Source of the DNA: CAYMJV01 sp964390545
Lineage (GTDB): Bacteria; Desulfobacterota; BSN033; UBA1163
DNA length: 34,525 nt
Assembly: GCA_964390545.1 (NCBI GenBank)
Contig: CAYMJV010000029.1
Span: 1 to 34,525, forward strand
Direction of reading: 5' to 3'
Below the pieces are notes generated by a model that was given only the letters and a program-made list of their open reading frames with translations, was not told the origin of the DNA and did no database searches. The first letter of the stretch is position 1; the number at the start of each line of letters is the position of its first letter. Position numbers and translations under genes: made by a program. Shown in pieces: positions 1 through 7,747 of this stretch.

Positions 1-10
1 CTAGGTTCTT

Positions 11-60
11 GGATCCCTGTTTTCACAGGGACAAGCCTGGATTCCCGTTTTCACGGGAAT
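11..60. repeat. Pair of small hairpins with shared TTTC loop
   Basis: Two perfect inverted repeats follow each other: CCCTGT/ACAGGG (15-20 with 25-30) and ATTCCCGT/ACGGGAAT (41-48 with 53-60). Both enclose the loop TTTC. This looks like a dispersed intergenic repeat in which CGTTTTCACGGGAAT is the core unit. No gene is seen in the first 102 bases. No T-tract follows, so it is not a clear terminator. Confidence 0.6.
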
Positions 61-102
61 GAAAAAATCGAGAATCGATTCAAAATTGGAAGTGGTGAGG
101 AG

Positions 103-414
103 ATGGCAGAACGACATTGTATGAGGTGTGGAAAGAAGCTCCCATCCGCTGAGTCGACCTATGTGGTTCAAATTAGAGTATTTGCCGGGTTCGATGGCAT
201 CCTCTCGGAGCCTGAAGAGGGAGTCGAGACCCAGCTGAAAAGCCTCCTGGATCAGATCGAACATTCGGATCCCGAGGAATTGGAGAAGAACGTTTACGAA
301 GAGTTCACGCTCCTTCTGTGCAAGAGTTGCCGGGATCGCTTTGTGGATGAAGCAAAACATCCGTGGGAAGGTCCTTTCCGGGTCCGGAAAGATCCAGATC
401 GCTTCATCCATTAA
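103..414 (+). CDS. Small cysteine-pair protein of unknown function
   Basis: I do not recognise a named family. The 103-residue protein has one CxxC near the N-terminus (MRCGK) and a second in the C-terminal half (CKSCRDRF), which together could form a treble-clef or zinc-ribbon site. The middle part (about residues 35-70) is acidic and predicted helical. The start ATG has GTGAGGAG just upstream, a usable ribosome binding site. It converges on the diadenylate cyclase gene with only 24 bases between the stops. Function is unknown; a structural zinc site is inference from the Cys spacing. Coding status is supported by the ribosome binding site and the ordered Cys pairs. Confidence 0.7.
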   Translation: MAERHCMRCGKKLPSAESTYVVQIRVFAGFDGILSEPEEGVETQLKSLLDQIEHSDPEELEKNVYEEFTLLLCKSCRDRFVDEAKHPWEGPFRVRKDPDRFIH

Positions 415-438
415 GAGAGGGAGAGTTGGCAATCTCCT

Positions 439-1602
439 TCAGGGGTGGCGTGGAAAAGGTGACAATTGGAGTCTAATTTTCTGGGGATAAAGATTGGTCA
501 CGGTGATTCCAGAAGGGACGTTGATATTGGTCTGGGAAAGAGAGAGTTGATTGATGCCGGGATGGCTGTTCGAAAGATCAATTTGCACTCTGAGGCGATC
601 AGGGTTCAGGGCAGAAAGAAGCCTTTGCGAACCCTTGAGCCGGACGTTGATTTCCCTCGGGGGTTCACCATTGATCATCAGGTGGGGAGGCATAGAATAA
701 TATTCGACCGGGATACTGAAACTGATCTCCCCTTGGCGGATTCCAATCAGCACCCCCCAGAGAAGGCAGACCAGAAGGAGGAGGAGCGCTTTGACCGGAA
801 GGTCTTCCAAGATCCTCCCCGGCCATCTCTTCTTCCTCTCCCTTTCTCCAAACGTGAGAGGGAGGTCGGAAAGGCTTTTCTTTAAATCTTCCTTGGTCTC
901 TTTCTTTTCCGTTTTCCCTCCAGAAACAACGAGAACCTCCTTCCTCTCCTCCGAGATGATGATGCACGCTGCATCGGAGACTTCTGTGATTCCCAATCCC
1001 GCCCGATGTCGGGCGCCCCATTCCTTGGGAAGGGAAAGGGATTGGGAAACGGGAAGGATGGCTGCCGCATATCGAATTCGATCCCTTGCAATGATAACGG
1101 CTCCATCGTGGAGAGGAGACTGAGGATGGAAGACACTGATGAGAATCTCCTCGTTTAACTCAGAATCTAAGGGTATCTTCCCATGAATCCATTCATCAAG
1201 ATCATCTTCTTTCTGAAGGACGATCAATCCGCCGGTTCCCTGTTGGGCGATCTTAAAAGCGGCCTCCACGATGTCATCGAGGCGTTTTGAAGGAAGGCTT
1301 TCCGGTTTTCCGAAGAGTAAAGAGGGAAGCGTGATGCGACCCAGTACCTCCCGAATCTCCTGCTGAAAGATGACGACCAGGACCAGGAGGATGACGGCCC
1401 ACAGATTTTGAAGCCCCCATACGGAGAGAGGGAGATCGATCCACCGGGCAAGGAGGTAGTAAATCGGCAAAGCCAACATGGCCAGGATCATGCGGAGGGC
1501 CCTTTTGGTTCTCAACCAGAGATAGAGACGGTAGAAGACGAAGGTAAGGATCAGAATATCGAGCCCATCCTGCCACCGAAAGAGTTTGAGAAGGTCTTTC
1601 AT
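439..1602 (-). CDS. cdaA: Diadenylate cyclase CdaA fused to a YbbR domain
   Basis: This protein makes c-di-AMP from two ATP at the inner membrane. The 387-residue product has three N-terminal membrane segments (about 12-88), then a DAC domain with the DGA motif (residues 166-168) and RHRAG (198-202, where RHRAA is more usual). A fourth membrane helix (about 270-287) leads into a single YbbR/CdaR-like domain to the C-terminus. In Firmicutes, CdaA and its regulator CdaR are separate neighbouring genes; here both are in one chain. I chose the ATG at 1602 because AAAAGGAC precedes it; the longer frame to 1662 lacks such a site. A TATAAT on the minus strand (1636-1631) could be the -10 box of its promoter, with no good -35. 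Family assignment is firm; the regulatory role of the YbbR part is inference. Confidence 0.93.
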   Translation of the reverse strand: MKDLLKLFRWQDGLDILILTFVFYRLYLWLRTKRALRMILAMLALPIYYLLARWIDLPLSVWGLQNLWAVILLVLVVIFQQEIREVLGRITLPSLLFGKPESLPSKRLDDIVEAAFKIAQQGTGGLIVLQKEDDLDEWIHGKIPLDSELNEEILISVFHPQSPLHDGAVIIARDRIRYAAAILPVSQSLSLPKEWGARHRAGLGITEVSDAACIIISEERKEVLVVSGGKTEKKETKEDLKKSLSDLPLTFGERERKKRWPGRILEDLPVKALLLLLVCLLWGVLIGIRQGEISFSIPVEYYSMPPHLMINGEPPREINVRLKGSQRLLSALNPDRLRVQIDLSNSHPGINQLSLSQTNINVPSGITVTNLYPQKIRLQLSPFPRHP

Positions 1603-1658
1603 GTCCTTTTCTGCCTGAAGCGACTCAAACATTATACTTATATAAAAGACCATTTTAA

Positions 1659-1866
1659 TCAAGAGAAAAAAAGAGAAAAAAAGAGGAAAAAAGAAAAAAA
1701 AAGACAGTCATAAGAGAGCTCTGAAAAACTTCTCTGCGCTCTCTTGATTACACAGATTTCAAAAAAGGATGACACAGATTTTCTTAATGTCTGACAAATT
1801 TCGTATCTGTGTAATCTGTTTCTAATCGGTGTAATCGGAGATTTCTGGATTTTTTCAGAAATCTCC
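1659..1866. repeat. Intergenic purine tract and two inverted repeats
   Basis: The divergent gap between the cyclase and the DUF4325 gene starts with an almost pure A/G tract on the plus strand (1660-1704). It is followed by a 12-bp perfect inverted repeat, GATTACACAGAT (1746-1757) with ATCTGTGTAATC (1805-1816), and a second, 11-bp one, GGAGATTTCTG (1837-1847) with CAGAAATCTCC (1856-1866), around an 8-base T-rich loop. Neither hairpin is followed by a T-tract. They look like dispersed palindromic repeats rather than terminators. Confidence 0.55.
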
Positions 1867-1876
1867 ACAAAATCTC

Positions 1877-1928
1877 TTGACAAGAGGCGCTCTTTATGCT
1901 TTATATGCATTCAATTGAATCAATTGAA
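1877..1928 (+). promoter_or_regulatory. Sigma-70-type promoter with palindrome near the start point
   Basis: TTGACA at 1877-1882 is followed after 17 bases by TTTATA (1900-1905), overlapping TTATAT at 18-base spacing. Transcription would begin near 1912, inside a palindrome TTCAATTGAATCAATTGAA (1910-1928) made of two CAATTG units. The palindrome could be an operator. This position also argues that the DUF4325 coding start is downstream, at 1938. Confidence 0.5.
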
Positions 1929-1937
1929 GTAAAAGAA

Positions 1938-2525
1938 ATGAATCGAAAAGTCCTCTCTTTAAAGAAATTATCCGAGGGCCTGTCAAAGGATAGGGCGAAG
2001 GAGATGACCGGGCGAACCCGGGGTGTCAAGGTCCGTGGCTTTCTCGAAAGACTTTTAAAGGTGGAGGGGGGGCCTGTCCTTGTTCTATTGGATTTCTCCG
2101 GGGTCGGTCCGATTGATTTTTCTTGGGCCGATGAGGTGGTGGCGAAGATGATTTCCAGGTTGTGGAGCGGGGAATACGGAGAGAAGTATCTTGTTCTCAA
2201 AGGCCTGAATGCCTCTCAGCTGGAAAATATCAGCGTGGCCTTGGAGCGGAAACGACTGGCAGCCCTGGTCACAGGGGCGGAAGGATGGAAGATCGTCGGC
2301 TCCCTGAATAATTATCTGGCTCAGACCTTAAACACCATCATGGAAAAAAGGCATCTGACCCTGCGCCAGCTCTCTGAAGAAGAAGACATCGGCATGAACA
2401 CCAGTGGAACCAGGCTACTCAATCTCTATAAGAAACGACTCGTGGTAAGAGGAGAGGGGCCCTCGAGAAAAAAAGAAGATTCCCATCGGGGGAGACAGTT
2501 CGTCTATCAATCCCTTCTCTCGTAA
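1938..2525 (+). CDS. STAS-like DUF4325 protein with C-terminal winged-helix-like part
   Basis: The 195-residue protein has a central segment with the hydrophobic-strand plus DFSGVGPIDFSWADEVV pattern typical of the STAS-like DUF4325 family, which is often linked to signalling. The last 70 residues (from about HLTLRQLSEE to the C-terminus) look like a winged helix, with a basic RKKEDSHRGR stretch. A DNA-binding or switch role is possible but not proven. The reading frame is open from 1896, but that start lies inside the promoter, so I prefer ATG 1938, although its ribosome binding site (GAAGTAAAAGAA) is weak. The galT-like gene follows after 9 bases and is probably co-transcribed. Confidence 0.6.
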   Translation: MNRKVLSLKKLSEGLSKDRAKEMTGRTRGVKVRGFLERLLKVEGGPVLVLLDFSGVGPIDFSWADEVVAKMISRLWSGEYGEKYLVLKGLNASQLENISVALERKRLAALVTGAEGWKIVGSLNNYLAQTLNTIMEKRHLTLRQLSEEEDIGMNTSGTRLLNLYKKRLVVRGEGPSRKKEDSHRGRQFVYQSLLS

Positions 2526-2534
2526 GGAGCGTGT

Positions 2535-3521
2535 ATGGCAGATCTGAGAAAAGAACCCATCACCCGTACGTGGGTAGTCGTTACCACCGACCATCCCAGG
2601 GGGCCTTCCGATTACCTCCCTTTTAAGCCTCCGTATCAGCCTCAGGAGGCGGAAGGGTTGTGTCCGTTCTGCCCAGGCCATGAAGAGATGACGCCAAGAG
2701 AGACGTTTATGTTGAGCGGTGAAGGAAGAGGGTGGGCCGTCCGTGTGATTCCCAATAAATTTCCTTTTTTTCACATTGAGGGCGAATTTGATCGAAGGCC
2801 GGAGGGAATGTATGATGTGATGGAGGCCATCGGTGCCCATGAGATTGTGGTGGAGACACCGGGGCACAAACAGAATTTCGCTTCCATGGATACCCAGCAG
2901 ATCGAGAAGATCCTCCGAGCCTATCGGGAGAGGCTCAAAGACCTGGAGAAGGATCGACGATTTCAACAATTTCTCATTTTGAAAAATTATCCCGGGATGT
3001 TCAATCGTCACCCTCATTCCCATATCATAGCGATGCCGGTGGTTCCCAGAAGGATTGATGAGGAGATCTACGGAACACTGGATTACTACCAACGTAAGGA
3101 ACGTTGCATCTTCTGCGATATCATCAAGGAAGAGATTTCAATGAAGAAGAGGGTGATACTGGAGACCGTCCATTTCCTGGTCTTCTCTCCCTTCGCATCG
3201 CGCTATCCCTTTGAGACCTGGATTGTCCCCAAGAAACATGCCCCTGATTTCCATCATATCCATGAGGAAGGGATCGAGGATCTTTCGGTAGCTATCCAGT
3301 CCCTTTTCCTCCGCTTCCATAAATTGCTTTCCGATCCTCCCTACAGTCTGGCCTTTCATACTTCTCCGGTTCAGAGCCGCTTTCATCGTTCCGAATACCA
3401 TTGGCACATTGAAACCCGTTTACGGATCGGTTTGAGAGAGGGGTTTGAGTGGGGAACCGGTTTTTTTGTTAACCCGACTCCGCCTGAAGATGCAGCGGCC
3501 TTTCTAAGAGAAATGGGGTAG
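2535..3521 (+). CDS. galT: GalT/HIT-superfamily hexose-1-phosphate nucleotidylyltransferase
   Basis: Galactose-1-phosphate uridylyltransferases swap a UMP group between UDP-glucose and galactose-1-phosphate through a histidine-linked intermediate. The 328-residue length and the opening, with RKEPITRTWV and a CPFCPGHE zinc-ligand pair (43-46), match this family. The N-terminal half has the active-site stretch HPHSH (159-163). The classical enzyme has HPHGQ, so the Gln that helps the transferase reaction is replaced by His, as in HIT hydrolases and phosphorylases. A second CxxC (CIFC, near 195) and YHWHIE in the C-terminal half complete the duplicated HIT fold. AAGGAG precedes the ATG. The fold is firm; the exact substrate (UDP-galactose or another nucleotide sugar) is open. 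Confidence 0.85.
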   Translation: MADLRKEPITRTWVVVTTDHPRGPSDYLPFKPPYQPQEAEGLCPFCPGHEEMTPRETFMLSGEGRGWAVRVIPNKFPFFHIEGEFDRRPEGMYDVMEAIGAHEIVVETPGHKQNFASMDTQQIEKILRAYRERLKDLEKDRRFQQFLILKNYPGMFNRHPHSHIIAMPVVPRRIDEEIYGTLDYYQRKERCIFCDIIKEEISMKKRVILETVHFLVFSPFASRYPFETWIVPKKHAPDFHHIHEEGIEDLSVAIQSLFLRFHKLLSDPPYSLAFHTSPVQSRFHRSEYHWHIETRLRIGLREGFEWGTGFFVNPTPPEDAAAFLREMG

Positions 3522-3582
3522 AAAAGATACGAGTTAAGAATTAAAAGTTAAAAATTAAACACTAAACATAAGAATCAAGAAT

Positions 3583-4953
3583 ATGATGCCTGAGTTTGGA
3601 AAAGGGGAACGGCTCAATTTACTGCTGAGAGAAGGGCAAACCAAAAAGAAGAAAAAACGCCTGATCATCCCTGGAATTTTTCTTCTCGTTCTTCTTCCCC
3701 TGATTTACTTTTTCATTGTCCCTCTCCGATCGACACCTCCTCCAGCCAATTTCGTACTGAAAGAATCCCAGCCCCAGGACGTTCAAAACGAGGTCATCGA
3801 AGGAAGCATCAAGGCTGGGAGTACCTTCTCCAGGTCATTGGCAGAGAAGAACATTCCTCCTCCTTGGATCGATTTGATTGTTGCGACATTGAAACCCCAT
3901 GTCGACTTTAGAAAGATAAAAGGAGGGGCTTACCGTCTCGTGAAGGATGGAAAGGGGGAATTGGTCAAATTCGTTTATGAAGAGGGTCCAACGGAGGTTT
4001 ATGAGATAGAGAAAGACGCGCAGGGATATAAGGTCCAGAAGAAAGAAATTCCTTTGGAGACCTATCTGGTTAAGGCGATCGGTGAGATTCGATCCTCCCT
4101 CTTCGAGGCCATGGAGGGTGCGGGAGAGCAGGACCCATTAACCATCTCCTTTGCAGAGATATTCGCCTGGGAGATCGACTTTTATAAGGATGTCAAGGAA
4201 GGGGACCGATTTAAGATCATCGTGGAGAAACTCTACAAAGGAAATCAGTTTATCCGGTATGGGACGATTCACGCGGTAGAATATCAGAGTGGGAGTGGAA
4301 GGGTCAGGGGGATCGAATATCAGGGTCACTACTATCATGAAGATGGGACCTCTCTGAGAAAGGCTTTCTTAAAGACTCCTTTACGATTTAATCGAATCAG
4401 TTCAAGGTTCAGTCAGGCGAGAAAACATCCCATCCTGGGAGGCATTCTGCCTCATTATGGCGTGGATTATGCGGCCCCTCCGGGAACGCCGGTCTGGGCC
4501 GTGGCCGATGGTGCGGTAATTGCTTGTGGTTGGAGTGGAGGCTTTGGGAAGCAAGTCGTCCTCCGCCATATGAACGGATATACGACTTATTATGGTCACC
4601 TCTCCCGCTACAGCTCCGGGATTCGGTCGGGAGCGCGGGTGAAACAGAAGCAGATCATTGGATATGTGGGATCCACAGGACTTTCCACAGGCCCCCATCT
4701 CGATTACCGTCTTGCCAAGGACGGTTGGTTCAAAAACCCCTTAAAGGAGAGTTTCCCATCGGGCCTCCCCATAGGAAGGGGGGAGAGGGAGACTTTTGAG
4801 AAGCGAAGGGATGGGGTCATGGCGTGGCTTGAGGGGGAGGCTCCCTTTCAGCAGATGCCCTCTCCCATCCTTTCCGTCGGAAATGTGAAGCAGTACACCC
4901 CGTTAGAAGACCTTTGGCCCTCTGACGGGAAGGCAGCTCATACGGGGCATTAA
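3583..4953 (+). CDS. M23 family metallopeptidase, membrane-anchored
   Basis: Peptidoglycan DD-endopeptidase of the LytM/MepM type, cutting cross-links in the periplasm. The 456-residue protein has a basic N-terminus (KKKKKR), one membrane anchor (about 27-47), an OapA/LysM-like and Csd3-N-like middle region, and a C-terminal M23 domain. The zinc site shows HYGVD (His and Asp ligands) and GPHLDYRL. In typical LytM proteins the latter reads HxH; here the second His, normally the third zinc ligand, is Asp. The first His (general base) is kept. The protein may be active with an HxD site, or may act as an EnvC-like activator. Start: tandem ATG codons with no strong ribosome binding site. Confidence 0.88.
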   Translation: MMPEFGKGERLNLLLREGQTKKKKKRLIIPGIFLLVLLPLIYFFIVPLRSTPPPANFVLKESQPQDVQNEVIEGSIKAGSTFSRSLAEKNIPPPWIDLIVATLKPHVDFRKIKGGAYRLVKDGKGELVKFVYEEGPTEVYEIEKDAQGYKVQKKEIPLETYLVKAIGEIRSSLFEAMEGAGEQDPLTISFAEIFAWEIDFYKDVKEGDRFKIIVEKLYKGNQFIRYGTIHAVEYQSGSGRVRGIEYQGHYYHEDGTSLRKAFLKTPLRFNRISSRFSQARKHPILGGILPHYGVDYAAPPGTPVWAVADGAVIACGWSGGFGKQVVLRHMNGYTTYYGHLSRYSSGIRSGARVKQKQIIGYVGSTGLSTGPHLDYRLAKDGWFKNPLKESFPSGLPIGRGERETFEKRRDGVMAWLEGEAPFQQMPSPILSVGNVKQYTPLEDLWPSDGKAAHTGH

Positions 4954-4965
4954 ACCCCGCGTTCG

Positions 4966-4994
4966 CCCCGTTTAGAGATAAATCTCTAACGGGG
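4966..4994. repeat. Intergenic hairpin repeat
   Basis: CCCCGTTTAGAGAT (4966-4979) pairs with ATCTCTAACGGGG (4982-4994), leaving one bulged T. The surrounding 4954-5060 segment carries further partial copies of the CCCCGTT/AACGGGG unit (GGGGTTCGC, CTAACGGGGT near 5048). With no T-tract this looks like a dispersed repeat cluster in the gap before the glycosyltransferase. It could still stop or slow transcription. Confidence 0.5.
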
Positions 4995-5108
4995 TTCGCT
5001 CCCGTAAGAAACTTACCTTCATCCCCGCTGAAAGCGGCTGGGCTTTCTAACGGGGTAAAGGGAGATGCCCATTGTCTCCGATGGTCAGCATCTCATGGCC
5101 GATTCCAA

Positions 5109-6170
5109 ATGAAAAAACTTCATCCTTCTGCATCTGTGAAGCCTGACAAAATCCGATCTATTTTGGTGATTCACCAGGGGGCTCTGGGGGATTTCATCCT
5201 GGCCTTGCCCACCCTTGAGACCCTTCGAGCTGCCTTCTCAAAAGCGAAGCTGGTCATCATGGGTTTCCCGAGAATTCTTGAATTGGTTGATCAGAGATTC
5301 TATGCCGATGAAATTCTGTCAATCGATCAGAGAGGCATGGCCTCTTTCTTCTTTCGGGGGGGCTCTCTTGACCGGGCTCTTTCTCAATTCTTCAGCACCT
5401 TTGACCTTGTGGTGGTCTTTGGGAAAAACGGGGAAGGGACTCTCATTGGTAATCTGAAGCAGGTCTGTCAAGGCCTGATCCTTCATATCAATCCATTCCC
5501 CCAATGGACCGAAAGAATTCATTCAACAGATCATCTCCTCAGAGAACTGACGCAATACGGATTTTCCCCCTCGGAGAAGATCCCAAGGCTTTTTTTGAGC
5601 GAAAAGGACAAAGATTGGGGAAAAAGTTTCTGTCGGGTAAAAGGCCTCACCGACGAAGAGAGATCCAAAGCCATTGTGATCCATCCCGGAAGCGGGAGCA
5701 AGAAAAAGGTGTGGCCTTTGGAACGGTTTTTGGAACTCACTCATTATTTTCAGAGACATTTCAATTTCCGGATTCTCATCGTCCTGGGCCCGGCCGAGGG
5801 ACCGGAGGTACAGAAGGCCTTTGGAGGCATGGAGTGGGAATTGGGGGCGACCGCTCCCTCCCTGGTGAAAGGGCTCTCTCTCCTTGAACTGGCTTCTGTG
5901 ATGGAAGGGTGTCACCTCTTCATCGGAAACGATTCAGGCATCACCCATATGGCCGCTGCCCTGGGGCTCCCCACGATTGCCATCTTTGGTCCGTCCGATC
6001 ACAAAATCTGGTCTCCAAGGGGGGAGAAGGTTTTTGTTGCTCGCAAGGAAATAAACTGCTCCCCTTGTTCTCAGGAAAAATTCGTTCTATGCAAGAATTC
6101 AGAATGTCTGAGGGAGGTCGGGGTTGGGGATGTCCTGGAAGGGATAAGAAGATTGAAAATTCAGTTGTAA
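5109..6170 (+). CDS. Glycosyltransferase family 9 (ADP-heptose:LPS heptosyltransferase type)
   Basis: Family 9 enzymes transfer heptose from ADP-heptose to the inner core of lipopolysaccharide on the cytoplasmic side of the inner membrane. The 353-residue protein opens with the family's QGALGDFILALPTLE motif. The second Rossmann half carries HPGSGSKKKVWP and the nucleotide-sugar site GNDSGITHMAAALGLPTIAIFG. Near the C-terminus are four Cys (CSPC then C and C within 15 residues), seen in many family members. It is followed 13 bases later by the EF-Tu domain-like gene. No classical ribosome binding site precedes ATG 5109. The family is firm; whether the donor is ADP-heptose is not decidable from sequence. 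Confidence 0.9.
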   Translation: MKKLHPSASVKPDKIRSILVIHQGALGDFILALPTLETLRAAFSKAKLVIMGFPRILELVDQRFYADEILSIDQRGMASFFFRGGSLDRALSQFFSTFDLVVVFGKNGEGTLIGNLKQVCQGLILHINPFPQWTERIHSTDHLLRELTQYGFSPSEKIPRLFLSEKDKDWGKSFCRVKGLTDEERSKAIVIHPGSGSKKKVWPLERFLELTHYFQRHFNFRILIVLGPAEGPEVQKAFGGMEWELGATAPSLVKGLSLLELASVMEGCHLFIGNDSGITHMAAALGLPTIAIFGPSDHKIWSPRGEKVFVARKEINCSPCSQEKFVLCKNSECLREVGVGDVLEGIRRLKIQL

Positions 6171-6183
6171 AAGGAGGAAGAAG

Positions 6184-6441
6184 ATGGAAGAGAAGAAAAT
6201 AGGCGAGGTGATCAAATTCTTCGGAAAGATCAACGTGGCCGCCATCAGGCTCTCAGAAGGTTCCTTAAAGGTAGGGGATACGATCCATATTGTGGGCCAC
6301 ACGACGGATGTCACTCAGACCGTCGATTCCATGCAGATCGAAAACAAGAATGTTCAGGAGGCAGGCCCAGGAGCCGATATTGGAATTAAGGTGAAGGATC
6401 GGATGCGGGAGCACGACGTCGTCTATAAAGTCACGGAGTGA
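6184..6441 (+). CDS. Free-standing EF-Tu domain 2-like protein
   Basis: The 85-residue protein is a single beta-barrel like domain 2 of translation GTPases: GKINVAAIRL, then LKVGDTIHIVGHTTD, then VGPGxDIGIKV-like EAGPGADIGIKVKDR, ending HDVVYKV. No GTPase domain is encoded next to it. AAAGGAGG eight bases upstream gives a strong ribosome binding site, so it is probably well translated. Such short translation-factor-like proteins are known as conserved hypotheticals; a role in RNA or protein binding is only inference. Its stop overlaps the decayed radical SAM remnant that follows. Confidence 0.8.
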   Translation: MEEKKIGEVIKFFGKINVAAIRLSEGSLKVGDTIHIVGHTTDVTQTVDSMQIENKNVQEAGPGADIGIKVKDRMREHDVVYKVTE

Positions 6442-6662
6442 ACCCCGTCCCCGACTCTATCGAGGCCTCCAAAGAGGTGCTGGAGGGAGCTAGCGGAAGG
6501 ATCCTTCGGATCTGTTGGGAGACGAATGGTTCGATGGCTACTACCTTGCTGGAAGAGATGGTCTCCCTTTCTTTAAGCTCAGGGGATGCATTAAATTCTG
6601 CGCGGGAGAGGGGGAATGAGGGTCAACCAAGGTTCGGTGTCATGGAGAAGAGAAAACAATGA
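6438..6662 (+). pseudogene. Remnant of a radical SAM (PFL-activase-like) gene
   Basis: An open frame from GTG 6438 encodes 74 residues, of which about residues 7-50 read like an internal piece of a pyruvate formate-lyase activating enzyme-like radical SAM protein (IEASKEVLEGAS, then ILRICWETNGSM, then LSLSSG). The expected continuation SGGCIKF appears in the -1 frame: adding one G to the GGGG run at 6582-6585 restores GCIKF up to 6598, after which the match ends. The CxxxCxxC cluster motif and most of the enzyme are absent. The stop overlaps the DUF763 start as ATGA (6659-6662). I read it as a deletion and frameshift relic, not a working gene. Recognition of the family is from memory of the motif. 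Confidence 0.6.
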
Positions 6663-7741
6663 GGACAGGGATTGCTCATCTTCCTCTTCATGGTGGGAAG
6701 GCGCCATCGTGGTTGTTTAAGAGAATGAGAAGCCTTGCGAAGGAGATTGCCCTTTTCATCGTCGACGTTCATGGCTCGGAAGAGATGCTCCTGCGGCTTT
6801 CTGACCCCTTCTGGTTTCAGGCCTTCGGCTGTGCTCTGGGTTTCGATTGGCACTCCAGCGGGTTGACGACAACGGTCTGCGGGGCCCTGAAAGAAGGCGT
6901 CAAGGGGATGGAGAAGGAACTGGGTTTCTACATTGCAGGGGGAAAGGGTAAAACCTCCCGGAAGACTCCCCACGAGATCAAGCAGATATGCGATGAGAGA
7001 TCGATCGATGGGATCGCGCTCACTTATGCCAGCCGGATGGCCGCAAAGGTGGATAGCGCCGCTGTGCAGGATGGATATCAAATTTATCATCACAGCTTCT
7101 TTTTCACGGAGAAAGGATCGTGGGCAGTAATCCAGCAAGGCATGAACGAAAGGACGAGATATGCCCGCAGGTATCATTGGCTGAGCGAGGGGGTGAAGGA
7201 TTTTGTCTGTGAGCCTCACTGGGCAGTCTGTTGTGATCAGAGGAATGGAGGGTTGAACCTGGTCGCCTTGGAAAGTGAGGAGACCCGGAAGGCCATCACA
7301 GAGCTTTCCCACGAGACGCCTGAATGGCTGATGAGGGAAGGGAAGAAAATGACGGAGCTTTATCTCCAGGCGGACCATCCCATCCCGGGAGAGAAGATCC
7401 GCATGGAGAGACTGGGAAAGGCCTTCATCCAGATGTACGATCATGCCCCGAAGAATTTTGAGGAACTCTTGGGCATCCAGGGAGTGGGGCCTAAAACCCT
7501 TCACGCCTTAAGTTTGATTTCTGAATTGATCTACGGAGTCCAGTCCAGTTTGAAAGACCCAACCCGATTCAGCTTTGCCCATGGAGGAAAGGACGGGCAT
7601 CCCTATCCCGTAGACCGAGAAGTTTATGACCAAACGATTGAAATATTAGGAAGAGCCGTTGAGAAAGCACGGGTTGGAGACCGGGAGAAGATGGAAGCCA
7701 TCAGGCGCCTGGAAGGCTTTGCAGAGAGCATAGTCAAATGA
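6659..7741 (+). CDS. DUF763 family protein
   Basis: The 360-residue protein matches DUF763 from its first residues: MRTGIAHLPLHGGKAPSWLF, then LSDPFWFQAFGCALGFDWHSSG, and later FVCEPHWAVCCDQ. The region around 275-290 (LLGIQGVGPKTLHALSL) resembles a helix-hairpin-helix of DNA repair proteins, which suggests DNA binding. The family is common in archaea and thermophiles and has no settled function that I can name. The start ATG overlaps the preceding stop, and GGAGAAGAG lies just upstream. The next intact gene is endonuclease Q; a shared role in DNA damage handling is inference from this context. Confidence 0.88.
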   Translation: MRTGIAHLPLHGGKAPSWLFKRMRSLAKEIALFIVDVHGSEEMLLRLSDPFWFQAFGCALGFDWHSSGLTTTVCGALKEGVKGMEKELGFYIAGGKGKTSRKTPHEIKQICDERSIDGIALTYASRMAAKVDSAAVQDGYQIYHHSFFFTEKGSWAVIQQGMNERTRYARRYHWLSEGVKDFVCEPHWAVCCDQRNGGLNLVALESEETRKAITELSHETPEWLMREGKKMTELYLQADHPIPGEKIRMERLGKAFIQMYDHAPKNFEELLGIQGVGPKTLHALSLISELIYGVQSSLKDPTRFSFAHGGKDGHPYPVDREVYDQTIEILGRAVEKARVGDREKMEAIRRLEGFAESIVK

Positions 7742-7747
7742 TAAGCA

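Noticed and set aside
1..432. 143-residue minus-strand open frame
   Set aside because: It runs through the hairpin repeats at 11-60 and opposite the Cys-pair protein; its C-terminus is repeat-encoded.
2415..3092. 225-residue minus-strand open frame
   Set aside because: Antisense to the GalT-like gene, which has intact active-site motifs and a ribosome binding site.
6623..7504. 293-residue minus-strand open frame
   Set aside because: Antisense to DUF763, whose family motifs run along the whole plus-strand frame.
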